Part shown: one piece after another, positions 34,005 through 43,541 of the stretch
How the letters are laid out: each line of letters begins with the position of its first letter
How positions within the stretch are numbered: the first letter of the stretch is position 1
Origin: an uncultured Bacteroidales bacterium
GTDB lineage: Bacteria > Bacteroidota > Bacteroidia > Bacteroidales > Paludibacteraceae
DNA: 64,000 nucleotides
Direction: 5' to 3'
NCBI GenBank assembly: GCA_900316845.1
Contig: ONEG01000003.1
Location: 52,814 to 116,813, forward strand
Position numbers and translations under genes: made by a program
The notes under the pieces: model-generated
Seen by the model: only the letters and a program-made list of their open reading frames with translations
Database searches by the model: none
Told to the model about the DNA's origin: nothing

Positions 34005-35648
34005 ATGAGACCGACATATCGACATATCGAGTTACCGAGATTCCGAAGATTCTTATTTATGCTGCCGGTGGTGGTTCTGATGAGTGCGTGCGGTTTTCTG
34101 GACGAAGATCCGTATTCGGGTCAGCCGCAGGAGAAGGTGATCACATCTGCGTCGGCGTTGTACCAGCAGGCGGTTCTGTCGCTGTATAGCCATATAGGCG
34201 GCAGCACGGACGGTTACGGGCTGCAGGGAACGTACCGCGGCGTGTATGATCTGCAGACTTTTGCGTCCAACGAAGCGATCATTCCGGTGCGCGGCGGCGA
34301 CTGGTGGGACGGCGGTCTGTGGGTGGATCTGCACGAGCATACATGGACGGTTGACAACGAGTGCTGCGAGAACTCATGGCGGTATCTGTTCCAACTCGTG
34401 GGGCTGTGCAACTATTCGCTGTCGCTTCTGGACGAATACGGATATCTCTTGACCCGGGACCAGTCGATGAGTTATAACGCCGAGGTGCGTGCGGTGCGCG
34501 CGATGGCGTATATGTACCTGCTGGATCTGTTCGGGCGCGTGCCTATAGTGACCAAAATAACCATGCCCGTGCATGATATCTACCAGTCCGAACGGAGCGA
34601 AGTGTTTGATTTCGCATGGGATGAGATGCAGATGGCATTGCTCTACCTGCCCGACGAGCGCAGCAACAGCCGCGGCGAATACTACGGTCGTGTGACCAAG
34701 CCTGTAGTTCATTTTATGCTGATGAAAATGGCGCTCAATGCGGAGGTTTGGCGCGATGACGACTGGACGGATGAGGTGCGACCGGACGGCAAGACCATCC
34801 AACTGCCCTGCGGCGAGGCTGGAGAGAAAAACGCGTGGGAGGCGGTCAATTTCTACGGTCAGCAGATACTCAGTTCCCAAGCCGGATATGTGCTCTGCGA
34901 GAGCCAGTTGAACTGTTTCTCGACGTACAACGAAGACGCGACGGAGAATATTTTCACCATTCCGATGGATCCGAATGTGTATCGGAATAGGTTCAAGAAC
35001 CTGTTCCGCAGTCTCCATTACCAGCACGCCGCGGCGATGGGTTACGGCGGCGAGAACGGTTCTTGTGCAACCCAGGAGACGCTGGATGTGTTCGGTTACG
35101 GCACGAACCATCCGGACTGCCGTTTCCCGACTACTTTCTTCTCAGGCATCGTCCATGTGCGGGGAGTCCCGTTGGTGCTTTCGTCCGGCGATACGCTGGT
35201 TTATTATCCCCGCGAGGTGCAAATGAACCTGACGGGCAGTCCGTATGTGGCGACGGCAGGCGCACGCATGAGCAAGTATGCGCACGACCCGGGAACGATC
35301 TTCGACGGTCAGTTGCGCAACAGCGATATTGTTCTCTTCCGTCTGGCGGACGTCTATCTGATGATGGCAGAGGCGAAAGTGCGCAACGGCGAAGACGGAC
35401 AGACGGAGTTCGAACTGGTTCGTCTGCGCGAAGCGATGGCGCTCAACCAGACGATCGAACCCCGCGATGCGACACTCGAAAATATCTATTATGAGCGGTG
35501 GATCGAACTGATGTGGGAAGGCTGGCATCGGCAGGATCAGATCCGCTTCGGCAAATTCGACTTAGATCCCGGTCTCTCTGTTTTCCCCATTCCCCAAACA
35601 GCTCTGCAGACCAACGGAAACCTGAAGCAGAACAAAGGCTACGAATAA
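34005..35648 (+). CDS. SusD/RagB family lipoprotein
   Basis: Partner of the upstream short SusC, 547 residues. A charged N-terminus (about 16 residues) precedes the hydrophobic core and lipobox LMSAC; the mature protein starts CGFLDEDPYSGQPQEKVI, the family pattern. SusD landmarks are RAMAYMYLLDLFGRVPIVTK, the mid-protein NEDATENIFTIPM, RLADVYLMMAEAKVRNG, and YYERWIELMWEGWHRQDQIRFG. The ligand is unknown; no glycosidase, sulfatase or peptidase gene adjoins, which leaves the substrate class open. Confidence 0.94.
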   Translation: MRPTYRHIELPRFRRFLFMLPVVVLMSACGFLDEDPYSGQPQEKVITSASALYQQAVLSLYSHIGGSTDGYGLQGTYRGVYDLQTFASNEAIIPVRGGDWWDGGLWVDLHEHTWTVDNECCENSWRYLFQLVGLCNYSLSLLDEYGYLLTRDQSMSYNAEVRAVRAMAYMYLLDLFGRVPIVTKITMPVHDIYQSERSEVFDFAWDEMQMALLYLPDERSNSRGEYYGRVTKPVVHFMLMKMALNAEVWRDDDWTDEVRPDGKTIQLPCGEAGEKNAWEAVNFYGQQILSSQAGYVLCESQLNCFSTYNEDATENIFTIPMDPNVYRNRFKNLFRSLHYQHAAAMGYGGENGSCATQETLDVFGYGTNHPDCRFPTTFFSGIVHVRGVPLVLSSGDTLVYYPREVQMNLTGSPYVATAGARMSKYAHDPGTIFDGQLRNSDIVLFRLADVYLMMAEAKVRNGEDGQTEFELVRLREAMALNQTIEPRDATLENIYYERWIELMWEGWHRQDQIRFGKFDLDPGLSVFPIPQTALQTNGNLKQNKGYE

Positions 35649-35723
35649 CTGCCATTTTGGCAGAAAAAAGCTCATGGCATGAGATTTGTTCAGAAAAAAT
35701 CGGCATGACGGCATAACGTCATG
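35649..35723. promoter_or_regulatory. three consecutive palindromes upstream of htpG
   Basis: CTGCCA-TTT-TGGCAG (35649-35663), CTCATG-G-CATGAG (35671-35683) and CATGACG-GCATAA-CGTCATG (35704-35723) fill the 110-base gap, the last two each preceded by CAGAAAAAA. No TAnnTTTG promoter and no CIRCE element is visible. They may be operators, an RNA structure at the htpG leader, or, for the first, the terminator of the susD gene. Confidence 0.5.
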
Positions 35724-35758
35724 ACGACATGACGAAATTTTTAAACAAAACATATACT

Positions 35759-37705
35759 ATGAGCAAAGGTAATATTGGGGTAACGAGTGACAATATATTC
35801 CCCGTCATTAAGAAATTTTTGTATTCGGATCACGAGATCTTTTTGCGTGAGTTGATTTCCAATGCCGTAGATGCGACGCAGAAATTGAAGACGCTGTCGT
35901 CGGTCGGCGAAGTGAAAGGCGACCTGGGCGATTTGCGTGTACGCGTGTCTATAGATAAGAATAAGAAGACCTTGACGGTCTCGGATCACGGAATCGGCAT
36001 GACCGCTGAAGAGGTGGACAAATATATCAACCAGATTGCGTTCAGCGGCGCAGAGGAGTTTGTCAACAAATACAAAGACAAGACCGAGGCCATCATCGGA
36101 CATTTCGGTCTGGGCTTCTATTCCGCATTCATGGTCAGCAAGAAAGTGGAGATTTTCTCGCTGAGCTACCAAGAGGACGCGAAAGCCGTTCATTGGAGCT
36201 GCGAAGGCGATCCGGAGTACACGATGGAAGAGACCATCAAAGCCGAGCGCGGAACGGATATCGTGCTGCATATCGACGATGAGTTCAGCCAATATCTGGA
36301 GGACGCGACGATAGAGGGCTTGCTGAAGAAATACTGCAAGTTCCTGCCGGTGGAGATTGCTTTTGGCAAGAAGAAAGAGTGGAAAGACGGCAAAGAGGTG
36401 GAGCTGGACGAAGAGAACATCATTAATGATGTTAATCCTGCATGGACGCGCAAGCCGAGCGAGTTGAAAGACGAAGATTACGACAAGTTCTATCACGAAC
36501 TCTATCCGATGCAGTTTGAGGAGCCGTTGTTCCATATCCATCTGAATGTGGATTATCCGTTCAACCTGACGGGAATCCTGTATTTCCCGAAGATCAAGAG
36601 CAATCTGGATGTACATCGTAACAAGATCCAACTGTACTGCAATCAGGTTTATGTGACGGATGAGGTGGAGAACATCGTGCCGGAATACCTGACGCTGTTG
36701 CATGGTGTGATCGACAGTCCGGATATCCCGCTGAACGTGAGCCGTTCTTATTTGCAGAGCGACAATAATGTCAAGAAGATCAGCGGGTACATCACCAAGA
36801 AGGTCGCTGACAAACTCATGGAGCTGTATAAGGCTGACAAAGAGGAGTTTGCGAAGAAATGGGACGATATCAAGATGTTCATTCAGTTCGGTATGCTGAC
36901 CGACGAGAAGTTCTACGAGAAAGCGAAGGATTTTGCGCTGCTGAAGAACCTCGACGGCAAGTACGCGACGCTCGATGAATACAAGGCGCAGGTGAAGGAC
37001 GCGCAGACCGATAAAGACGGCAATCTGGTACTCCTTTATACCAACGATCCGGACGCACATTACACCTATATCGAGCGTGCGAAGGCGAAGGGGTACGACG
37101 TACTGCTGATGGACGGCGAGTTGGACGTACATTGTATGTCGCAAGCCGAGCAGAAAGCAGAGGATAACAAACTTCGTTTCGTGCGGATTGATAGCGACAC
37201 CATCGAGAACTTGATTAAGAAGGAAGACCAGGCGAAGGATACGTATTCCGCCGAGCAGAAAGAAGGACTTAGAAAGGCCTTTGAGGGCTTGCTGCCGAGT
37301 GCTGAGGATAAGTTGCGTTATACCGTCACTTGCGAGGCTGCGGCTGCGGATGCGCTGCCAGTCTTCCTGACGCAGAACGAGTTCATGCGCCGAATGAAAG
37401 AGATGAGCGCGCACCAGCAAGGCATGAGTTTTTATGGCCAGATGCCGGACAGTTACAACCTTGTTGTGAATACGGCTCACCCGCTGATTCAGGAACTGGC
37501 GGCGAAAGAGAGTAGCGAGCAAGTGAATGAAGAAGTGGAGAAAGACGGCAAGAAAGAGACGGTCGTTAAGACGGTTTATAAGCTGGAAGGTGAAGACGAG
37601 AAGATCAAACAGCTGATTGATATTGCTTTGCTGGCGAGTGGACAACTGAAAGGCGAAGCGCTCGCGAAATTTGTCAACCGAAGTGTCGATTTGTTGAAAG
37701 GTTAA
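35759..37705 (+). CDS. htpG: molecular chaperone HtpG (Hsp90)
   Basis: ATP-dependent cytoplasmic chaperone, 648 residues from ATG 35759 (an upstream ATG at 35729 would add ten residues lacking similarity). The GHKL ATP-binding domain has ELISNAVDA, SDHGIGM, and IGHFGLGFYSAF; the middle domain has FHIHLNVDYPFNLTGILYFP and LNVSRSYLQSD; the C-terminal dimerisation domain is the last 140 residues. There is no hsp operon around it. The three palindromes in its leader may carry its control. Confidence 0.97.
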   Translation: MSKGNIGVTSDNIFPVIKKFLYSDHEIFLRELISNAVDATQKLKTLSSVGEVKGDLGDLRVRVSIDKNKKTLTVSDHGIGMTAEEVDKYINQIAFSGAEEFVNKYKDKTEAIIGHFGLGFYSAFMVSKKVEIFSLSYQEDAKAVHWSCEGDPEYTMEETIKAERGTDIVLHIDDEFSQYLEDATIEGLLKKYCKFLPVEIAFGKKKEWKDGKEVELDEENIINDVNPAWTRKPSELKDEDYDKFYHELYPMQFEEPLFHIHLNVDYPFNLTGILYFPKIKSNLDVHRNKIQLYCNQVYVTDEVENIVPEYLTLLHGVIDSPDIPLNVSRSYLQSDNNVKKISGYITKKVADKLMELYKADKEEFAKKWDDIKMFIQFGMLTDEKFYEKAKDFALLKNLDGKYATLDEYKAQVKDAQTDKDGNLVLLYTNDPDAHYTYIERAKAKGYDVLLMDGELDVHCMSQAEQKAEDNKLRFVRIDSDTIENLIKKEDQAKDTYSAEQKEGLRKAFEGLLPSAEDKLRYTVTCEAAAADALPVFLTQNEFMRRMKEMSAHQQGMSFYGQMPDSYNLVVNTAHPLIQELAAKESSEQVNEEVEKDGKKETVVKTVYKLEGEDEKIKQLIDIALLASGQLKGEALAKFVNRSVDLLKG

Positions 37706-37752
37706 AACGTTAAAACGTTAAAACGTTAAGCTGTTAAATTGTTAAGCTGTTA
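37703..37752 (+). repeat. short tandem word repeat after htpG
   Basis: GTTAAAAC is repeated three times at a nine-base period, followed by GTTAAGCT and GTTAAATT variants. This degenerate word repeat is of the same style as others in the intergenic gaps of this window. Confidence 0.75.
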
Positions 37753-37755
37753 GAA

Positions 37756-37786
37756 ATGGGCTCTCGGGAGAGGGCTCATTTTTTTT
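37756..37786 (+). terminator. intrinsic terminator of htpG
   Basis: ATGGGCTCTC / GAGGGCTCAT ten-pair stem with two wobble pairs and loop GGGA, followed by a run of T to 37786. Confidence 0.85.
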
Positions 37787-37891
37787 AATATAATATGTAC
37801 ATAAATATAAAATTTGTGCCAAAAATTATGTACTATTTTTAAGATTTTAACAAAAATAATAAAAAATGAGCACTTTCTCTTAAAATTTGAT

Positions 37892-37923
37892 ATTGTGTAT
37901 GTCGGAATAAAGCAGTAATTTTG
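37892..37923 (+). promoter_or_regulatory. promoter of the TonB receptor / PCMD locus
   Basis: ATTG (37892-37895), 20 bases, TAATTTTG (37916-37923), giving a leader of about 25 bases before ATG 37956. The region 37787-37955 is AT-rich and shows nothing else. Confidence 0.7.
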
Positions 37924-37955
37924 CACCCGAATTTGAATATAAGGTACAAATTATA

Positions 37956-40736
37956 ATGAATCACAACAAAATTTCTCTATTTTTTCTTATGTTGATGTGC
38001 ACTTTGTGCACATATGCGCAGACGTCGGGTGGGGTGCACATGACCGAGGTTTCCGGCGTCGTTACAGATTTTCAGACCCGTGAGCCGTTGATCGGCGTAA
38101 CGGTGTGCGATAAGAACGATCCGTCGAAAGGTACCGTAACCGATTTCGACGGACATTATACGATTTTGGTAGATACCCGCAAGCCGACGATGCTGAGTTT
38201 CTCGTATGTGGGCTATGACACAGAGACGAGGTCGGTTAATTCTCTGACGAAAGTGCTGAATGTGCCGTTGCTGACGCATAATGAGATTCTCGACGATGTC
38301 GTTGTGACGGCAGGGCGTTTTGAACAGAGGTCAACGGATGTGACGGTTTCGATGGAGGTGTTGAAACCTCAGGCGCTTCGCAGCCAGGCCCCGACGGATC
38401 TGTCGGCGACTTTACAGACACTGCCGGGTGTGGAGATTATCGACAAACAGCCTTCTATCCGAGGCGGCGGAGGATGGACGTATAGCGTCGGAAGCCGTTG
38501 CCAGGTGTTGATGGACGGTATGTCGATTCTGAATCCGAAGACCGGTGAGATCAACTGGAATAACGTGCCGCTGGAGAACGTCGGCCAGGTGGAGGTGATC
38601 AAAGGTGCTTCGTCGGTGTTGTATGGTTCATCGGCGCTGAACGGTGTGATCAATGTGCGTACGCAACGTCCGGGCGTGAAGCCGGAGACGAAGATCAGCG
38701 GTTATGTGGGAGTCTATGATAATTATAAGGATTACGCGTACACGGGCGCGCGACTGCCGTTGTATTACGGCGCAGAGGCTTCGCACTCCAGACGAGTAGG
38801 CAATTTCGATGTCTCTGGCGCTATCAGCGGCTTTAAGGACGAGGGATTCCGCCAGCAGAGTTTCAATGATCGTGTTCGTCTGGGTGGAAATCTGACGTAC
38901 CACCAGCCGATGGAGGCAGGCAAATATATGACGATGGGAGCAAATATGAATTACGTTGCTAACCAATACGGTGATTTCTTCATCTGGCGCAGCCCGAAGG
39001 ATCCTATTCATCCTTCGCCGCTGACTAACATGGGACGTAAGGAGCACAACTTTAATATTGACCCGTTCTGGAACTACGATAACGCGGACAATGGTACTTC
39101 GCATAAGATCCGCGCACGTTTCTATCTGACGTCTGACAACCTGACGACGCCCTCTGCGACGATGAGTACGGAGGAGTTGGCAAAATGGGCTGTGCAGAGT
39201 TTTGACTTGGGAAAAGTGAAGGGCAAGTACGACGAGTTCAAGGGTTATACGGATGGCGGAATGAGCACGGAGGATGCGCTTATCCTGACGTTCAAAGATG
39301 TCGCTATTCCGGTAATGAACGAGGACTGGCTTGGGGCAGTGAAGAGCGGTATTGACCTGGTACAGAATGGTTTAGGTTATACGGGAACGATAGCGGAGTT
39401 GCAGGACGCAGTAGCTTATGCGATGCATCTGTTAGCGAACAACGACCCGACAAGGCCGGAGTTGACGTACAACGGCTATCTGGATTATCAGTTTGCCAAA
39501 CAATGGAACTCGGGCGTTCGTCTGACGGCCGGCGTGAACTGGAATCATATCACGAATACGGCGAATATCACCGGTACGCACCATACGGATAATGTAGCGG
39601 CGTACTTGCAGTACGACCACCGCATCGCCGACAAGCTGTCGCTGAGTGCAGGAATGCGTCTGGAGTACTACCGGATGGACGACCATTATAAGGAGGCAAA
39701 TATCCAGATCGGCAAATGGCTCTGCCCGGTTCGTCCGGTGTTCCGCGCTGGTCTGAACTGGGAGATATACAAAGCGGGATTCCTCCGCGCGAGCTTCGGT
39801 CAGGGTTATCGTAACCCGTCTATCACGGAGAAATTCGCCCGCAAGGATATCGGCGGCGTAGGTGTCTATCCGAATCACGACATCAAGCCGGAGTCGGGCT
39901 TCAATGCGGAGATCGGCTACAAGCAACTCTATAAGTTCGGCCCGATTACCGGTACGCTGGACGTAGCAGCCTTCTATACAGAGTATAGAGATATGATTGA
40001 GTATCAATTCGGTTTGTTTAAAAACTCCGATTTCACGATGATCAACTCGATGGACGACGTCATCGGCGAGGCTCAAAAGATGATCGACGATATCAAGACC
40101 ACCAAATCGCTGAGCAATGCCGGTATCGGTATCGGTGCGCAGTTCGTGAACGTCAACCATGCACGTATCTACGGCGCCGAGATCAGCACGGCAGGTAAGG
40201 TAGATATCCAAAAAGAGATGGGTCTGCGTTACTCCATCGGCTATACCTTCACGGAGCCGGAGGATCTGGATAACGAGAAACGTATCGAGGAGGAGAAGAC
40301 CTATACCGATCCGTTGCAGATGAAGAACAAATCCAATGATTCCAAGTATCTGAAATACCGCAACAAACACTCCTTCAAGACCACGATCGATTATAATTAC
40401 AAGTGGTTGTCGCTGGGTATCAATATGATGTACCGCAGTAAGATGTTGGCGGTGGATTATATCATGGTGGACGAGCGTGAGAAGGCAGAACCGGATCTGA
40501 TGGATTATGCCCGTAAGTTCATCTTCGGTTATGAGGATGGCGTGTCGCTGCACGACTACTGGATGGAGCATAACAAAGGTGTCTTCACGATGGATCTGCG
40601 CGCTGCGGTACGGTTCAAAGAGCACGTGGAGGTTCAGTTCCTGATCAATAACCTGCTGAATACGGAGTACAGTTACCGTCCGATGGCTCTGGCGGCTCCG
40701 CGTACGTTCGTGTGCAGAATGAATATCACGTTATAA
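37956..40736 (+). CDS. TonB-dependent receptor (non-SusC type)
   Basis: A 926-residue outer-membrane receptor: signal peptide (1-21, ending CTYAQ), carboxypeptidase-like regulatory domain (about 30-110, with GVVTDFQTREPLIGVTV), TonB box region DDVVVTAGR, plug (about 125-235, SSVLYGSSALNGVINV), and a barrel of 22 strands ending in CRMNITL. In the barrel RASFGQGYRNPSITEKFA followed by NHDIKPES corresponds to the FRAP...NPDLKPE region of siderophore and haem receptors. No SusD partner is present; instead two calycin/PCMD-like secreted proteins and a giant repeat protein follow, 6 to 12 bases apart. A metal or haem ligand is plausible but unproven. Confidence 0.93.
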   Translation: MNHNKISLFFLMLMCTLCTYAQTSGGVHMTEVSGVVTDFQTREPLIGVTVCDKNDPSKGTVTDFDGHYTILVDTRKPTMLSFSYVGYDTETRSVNSLTKVLNVPLLTHNEILDDVVVTAGRFEQRSTDVTVSMEVLKPQALRSQAPTDLSATLQTLPGVEIIDKQPSIRGGGGWTYSVGSRCQVLMDGMSILNPKTGEINWNNVPLENVGQVEVIKGASSVLYGSSALNGVINVRTQRPGVKPETKISGYVGVYDNYKDYAYTGARLPLYYGAEASHSRRVGNFDVSGAISGFKDEGFRQQSFNDRVRLGGNLTYHQPMEAGKYMTMGANMNYVANQYGDFFIWRSPKDPIHPSPLTNMGRKEHNFNIDPFWNYDNADNGTSHKIRARFYLTSDNLTTPSATMSTEELAKWAVQSFDLGKVKGKYDEFKGYTDGGMSTEDALILTFKDVAIPVMNEDWLGAVKSGIDLVQNGLGYTGTIAELQDAVAYAMHLLANNDPTRPELTYNGYLDYQFAKQWNSGVRLTAGVNWNHITNTANITGTHHTDNVAAYLQYDHRIADKLSLSAGMRLEYYRMDDHYKEANIQIGKWLCPVRPVFRAGLNWEIYKAGFLRASFGQGYRNPSITEKFARKDIGGVGVYPNHDIKPESGFNAEIGYKQLYKFGPITGTLDVAAFYTEYRDMIEYQFGLFKNSDFTMINSMDDVIGEAQKMIDDIKTTKSLSNAGIGIGAQFVNVNHARIYGAEISTAGKVDIQKEMGLRYSIGYTFTEPEDLDNEKRIEEEKTYTDPLQMKNKSNDSKYLKYRNKHSFKTTIDYNYKWLSLGINMMYRSKMLAVDYIMVDEREKAEPDLMDYARKFIFGYEDGVSLHDYWMEHNKGVFTMDLRAAVRFKEHVEVQFLINNLLNTEYSYRPMALAAPRTFVCRMNITL

Positions 40737-40742
40737 AAGCTT

Positions 40743-43529
40743 ATGAAAAAGATTTTTACTACAGTTATAATGGCCTGCGTGCTGGCGGTCTCTGCGATGG
40801 CAGTGACGGTCAATGAAGTATCGGGTGTGTACAAAGGCACGCTGAATATCGGTGGCACTTCGTACTCCAATAAAGAGGTCTATGTCCTGCCGGGTACAGG
40901 GGGAAGCTTCACGACGCTGATAGTGCCTTCAGTAGCATTCAGTAGCAAGTGTGCCGACCTCGTACTGGTAGATATGGTACTAAATAATAATGGTACACTG
41001 TCATCAGGTTGCGCAGCTACGTATGTCAAGTCAATCAGTGCCTCTTCTCTCTCAGAGTCATCCATGTCGTTCACGATGAGTCTGACAACTCCGTCTCATC
41101 CTGTATCTGTGACAATGACTTTCGACGGCGAAAAAGTGACAAAACGCAATTATGAGCTTAAGAATGGTGGCTTCGAGGGGGATTGGAGTAATGGAGAACC
41201 GTCCAAATGGCATTCTTTCCCTACCGCGACGGGTCTTTTTTCCGGATTCGTGAACGGTACAGATCAGATCTCACAGAGCACGGATGTCCGCCCCGGAACC
41301 ACAGGTTCACACAGCGTAAAGATTCAGACCAAAATAACCCTGGGCGCGAAGGGTAATGGTAACTGTACGAACGGGCAGATCAATGCCGGCTCGAAGACAG
41401 CTACTGATGCCAGTGGTAACTACAACTTCTCCGATCCTTCCAATAACGGCTATAATACAGAGTTCGTTGGTCAGCCGGATTCGTTGGTGTTCTGGGCAAA
41501 ATATATCCCTGGCGGCGGAAGCGTTACGGATAATTCCAATAAAGCTCGTGCAAATGCGGTCATTACGCAGAATGCACGCTACCAAGATCCGGAGACCGGT
41601 TCGTATGGATCGGTCAAGGTAGGTAACGCGGCGATTAACTATTCTGCCACCAGCTCGAAGGGCTGGCAGCGCCTCTCTACACCGTTTGTTTATACTTCGT
41701 TAGATCCTAAGACGGCGGCCTATATCCTGGTTACTTTCTCTTCCAATGCTACTCCGGGCGGCGGTAACTCGAGCAAGAACAGCCCAGATGTCGTTTATCT
41801 TGACGATGCGGAGATCATCTATAACCACGCGTTGCAGACGTTCAAGATGGGTAATAATACTATCTCTTTCTCGAACGGTCATGCCAATACAACTGCAGAG
41901 TTTAGCGATAGCGATTATAGTTTTACGGCTACGACGAACGGCAAGGCGGCTAAGTCCTTCATCGGCTTTGATGCGGAGCACAATCAGGTACTTGTCTATG
42001 TAGTAGCAGATAGCTACTCTCAGGCAAAAGCATACTCCGTTTATACGCTTCAGATGGCAGAGCCGGTTCGCGATACCGAATATGCTTATTCGGCAACGAC
42101 CTGCGCTAATGAGCCGTATTCGGATGAGTTGTTCACGAACTTGACCGAAGCAAAAACGTACACGACTCGAATCCCGAACACGAGAGGCGGCGACTCGATT
42201 ATTACGCTGACTCTGAATGTGTTGCCGGTTTATGCTTTCCCTGTCGAGGAAGCGACGATAAAGATGAACGAGTCTTACACATGGCGCGAGAAGAGTTATC
42301 AGAATCTCACACCGGGCGTATATACCTTTGCTGACTCGCTGCAGACGAAAGCCGGTTGCGACTCCGTCTATACGCTGACGCTGAACGTGGAAGCCATTCC
42401 GTATCTGATCGAAGAAAGCATGAGTGCTTGTCAGAACGAAGGGGCCGCTTGGCGCGACAAGACGCTGAATACCAATGAGTCAGGTACGTTCGTTGTGTAT
42501 GACTCGCTGGTATCGAAATACGGCATGGACTCCGTCTATAAGCTGACGCTGAGTGTGCTGCCAGTTTATACCTTCCCGGCAGAAGCGGCGATGAAGATGA
42601 ATGAGTCTTATACATGGCGCGAGAAGAGTTATCAGAATCTCACGCCGGGCGTATATACCTTTGCCGATTCGCTACAAACGAAGGCCGGTTGCGACTCCGT
42701 CTATACGCTGACGCTGAGTGTTCAATCAATCGGTTATTGGTATGAGGAATCTCTGAGCGCCTGCGTAAACGAAGAGGCAGAATGGCACCACAAAGCCCTT
42801 CCTACCGCGACAGAAGGTACATTTGTGCTTTATGATTCACTCCAATCGATTTACGGCATGGACTCCGTCTATAAGCTGACGCTGACGGTTCACCCCATCT
42901 ATCTGTTCACGGAGGAGAAATACGTCAACGAAGCCAATCTGGAATGGCGTGGCAAGACAATCCAAGACCTGCCCAAACGCGAAGAGCCGTATCTGATCTA
43001 CGATTCGCTGACTACCCAATATGGTTGTGACTCTGTCTATCTGCTTCGCTTGCATGTATCTGACATTCCTATCACATACGGCAGCTTTTCTGCGGAATGT
43101 TGTGGAGGTGAGTTTATCCTCTTCGATGGAGTAGAGTACAGAGAGTCGTTTGGCGGCGATGTACGTATTTCTGAGAAGAATATCTACGGCGGTGACTCCA
43201 TCGTCCATGTAACTATTATCGTCTTCCCGTCGTATTACATAGAGGAAGAACTGACGATCGTTGCAGGCGAGGATGTCAAATGGGAATACTATGAGTTGAG
43301 CCCGCTCCCGATCGGCTCCATGACGCTGAAGGCGGAGTATTGGTCCGACGATTTCTGCGACTCCATCCGAGTACTAAACCTCACAGTTATTCCTGAGCCT
43401 ATCGTTACGGGTATTTCGAATACCGGCTCGGGAAAACGAGTTGCCCGCAAAGTGCTGTATAACGGAAAACTCTATATCATCCGTAAGGATGAACACATAT
43501 ATGATGTTTTAGGTAAAAAAATCAAATAA
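40743..43529 (+). CDS. secreted calycin-like/PCMD protein with GCDSVY repeats
   Basis: A 928-residue secreted protein. Order: signal peptide (1-20); calycin/lipocalin-like domain (about 22-130, EVSGVYKGTLNIGG); PCMD-like jelly-roll (about 133-360, from NGGFEGDWSNGEPSKWHSF to VVYLDDAEIIYN); a linker domain (360-440) shared with the next gene; six to seven repeats of about 60 residues, each ending in (G/M)(C/M)DSVY(T/K)LTL; and a C-terminal tail KVLYNGKLYIIRKDE...YDVLGKK. It begins 6 bases after the TonB receptor, so the proteins act together. PCMD stands for putative carbohydrate metabolism domain and its ligand is not established. Two repeats are nearly identical in DNA (42261-42384 and 42594-42717). 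Confidence 0.75.
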   Translation: MKKIFTTVIMACVLAVSAMAVTVNEVSGVYKGTLNIGGTSYSNKEVYVLPGTGGSFTTLIVPSVAFSSKCADLVLVDMVLNNNGTLSSGCAATYVKSISASSLSESSMSFTMSLTTPSHPVSVTMTFDGEKVTKRNYELKNGGFEGDWSNGEPSKWHSFPTATGLFSGFVNGTDQISQSTDVRPGTTGSHSVKIQTKITLGAKGNGNCTNGQINAGSKTATDASGNYNFSDPSNNGYNTEFVGQPDSLVFWAKYIPGGGSVTDNSNKARANAVITQNARYQDPETGSYGSVKVGNAAINYSATSSKGWQRLSTPFVYTSLDPKTAAYILVTFSSNATPGGGNSSKNSPDVVYLDDAEIIYNHALQTFKMGNNTISFSNGHANTTAEFSDSDYSFTATTNGKAAKSFIGFDAEHNQVLVYVVADSYSQAKAYSVYTLQMAEPVRDTEYAYSATTCANEPYSDELFTNLTEAKTYTTRIPNTRGGDSIITLTLNVLPVYAFPVEEATIKMNESYTWREKSYQNLTPGVYTFADSLQTKAGCDSVYTLTLNVEAIPYLIEESMSACQNEGAAWRDKTLNTNESGTFVVYDSLVSKYGMDSVYKLTLSVLPVYTFPAEAAMKMNESYTWREKSYQNLTPGVYTFADSLQTKAGCDSVYTLTLSVQSIGYWYEESLSACVNEEAEWHHKALPTATEGTFVLYDSLQSIYGMDSVYKLTLTVHPIYLFTEEKYVNEANLEWRGKTIQDLPKREEPYLIYDSLTTQYGCDSVYLLRLHVSDIPITYGSFSAECCGGEFILFDGVEYRESFGGDVRISEKNIYGGDSIVHVTIIVFPSYYIEEELTIVAGEDVKWEYYELSPLPIGSMTLKAEYWSDDFCDSIRVLNLTVIPEPIVTGISNTGSGKRVARKVLYNGKLYIIRKDEHIYDVLGKKIK
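42261..42717 (+). repeat. recent internal duplication in the GCDSVY region
   Basis: Two blocks of about 124 bases (42261-42384 and 42594-42717) differ at only a handful of positions, at a period of 333 bases, far more alike than the other repeats of the protein. A recent duplication or gene conversion is indicated. Confidence 0.8.
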
Positions 43530-43541
43530 ATTATTACAACA

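Noticed and set aside
35649-35758. CIRCE (HrcA) operator before htpG
   Set aside because: No TTAGCACTC/GAGTGCTAA arms are present; the palindromes have different sequences.
35741-37645. A 634-residue open frame on the minus strand opposite htpG
   Set aside because: It is the codon-bias shadow of htpG; composition is unlike a protein family and htpG is certain.
39432-40625. A 397-residue minus-strand frame inside the TonB receptor gene
   Set aside because: Shadow of the plus-strand receptor, with no recognisable domain or start context.
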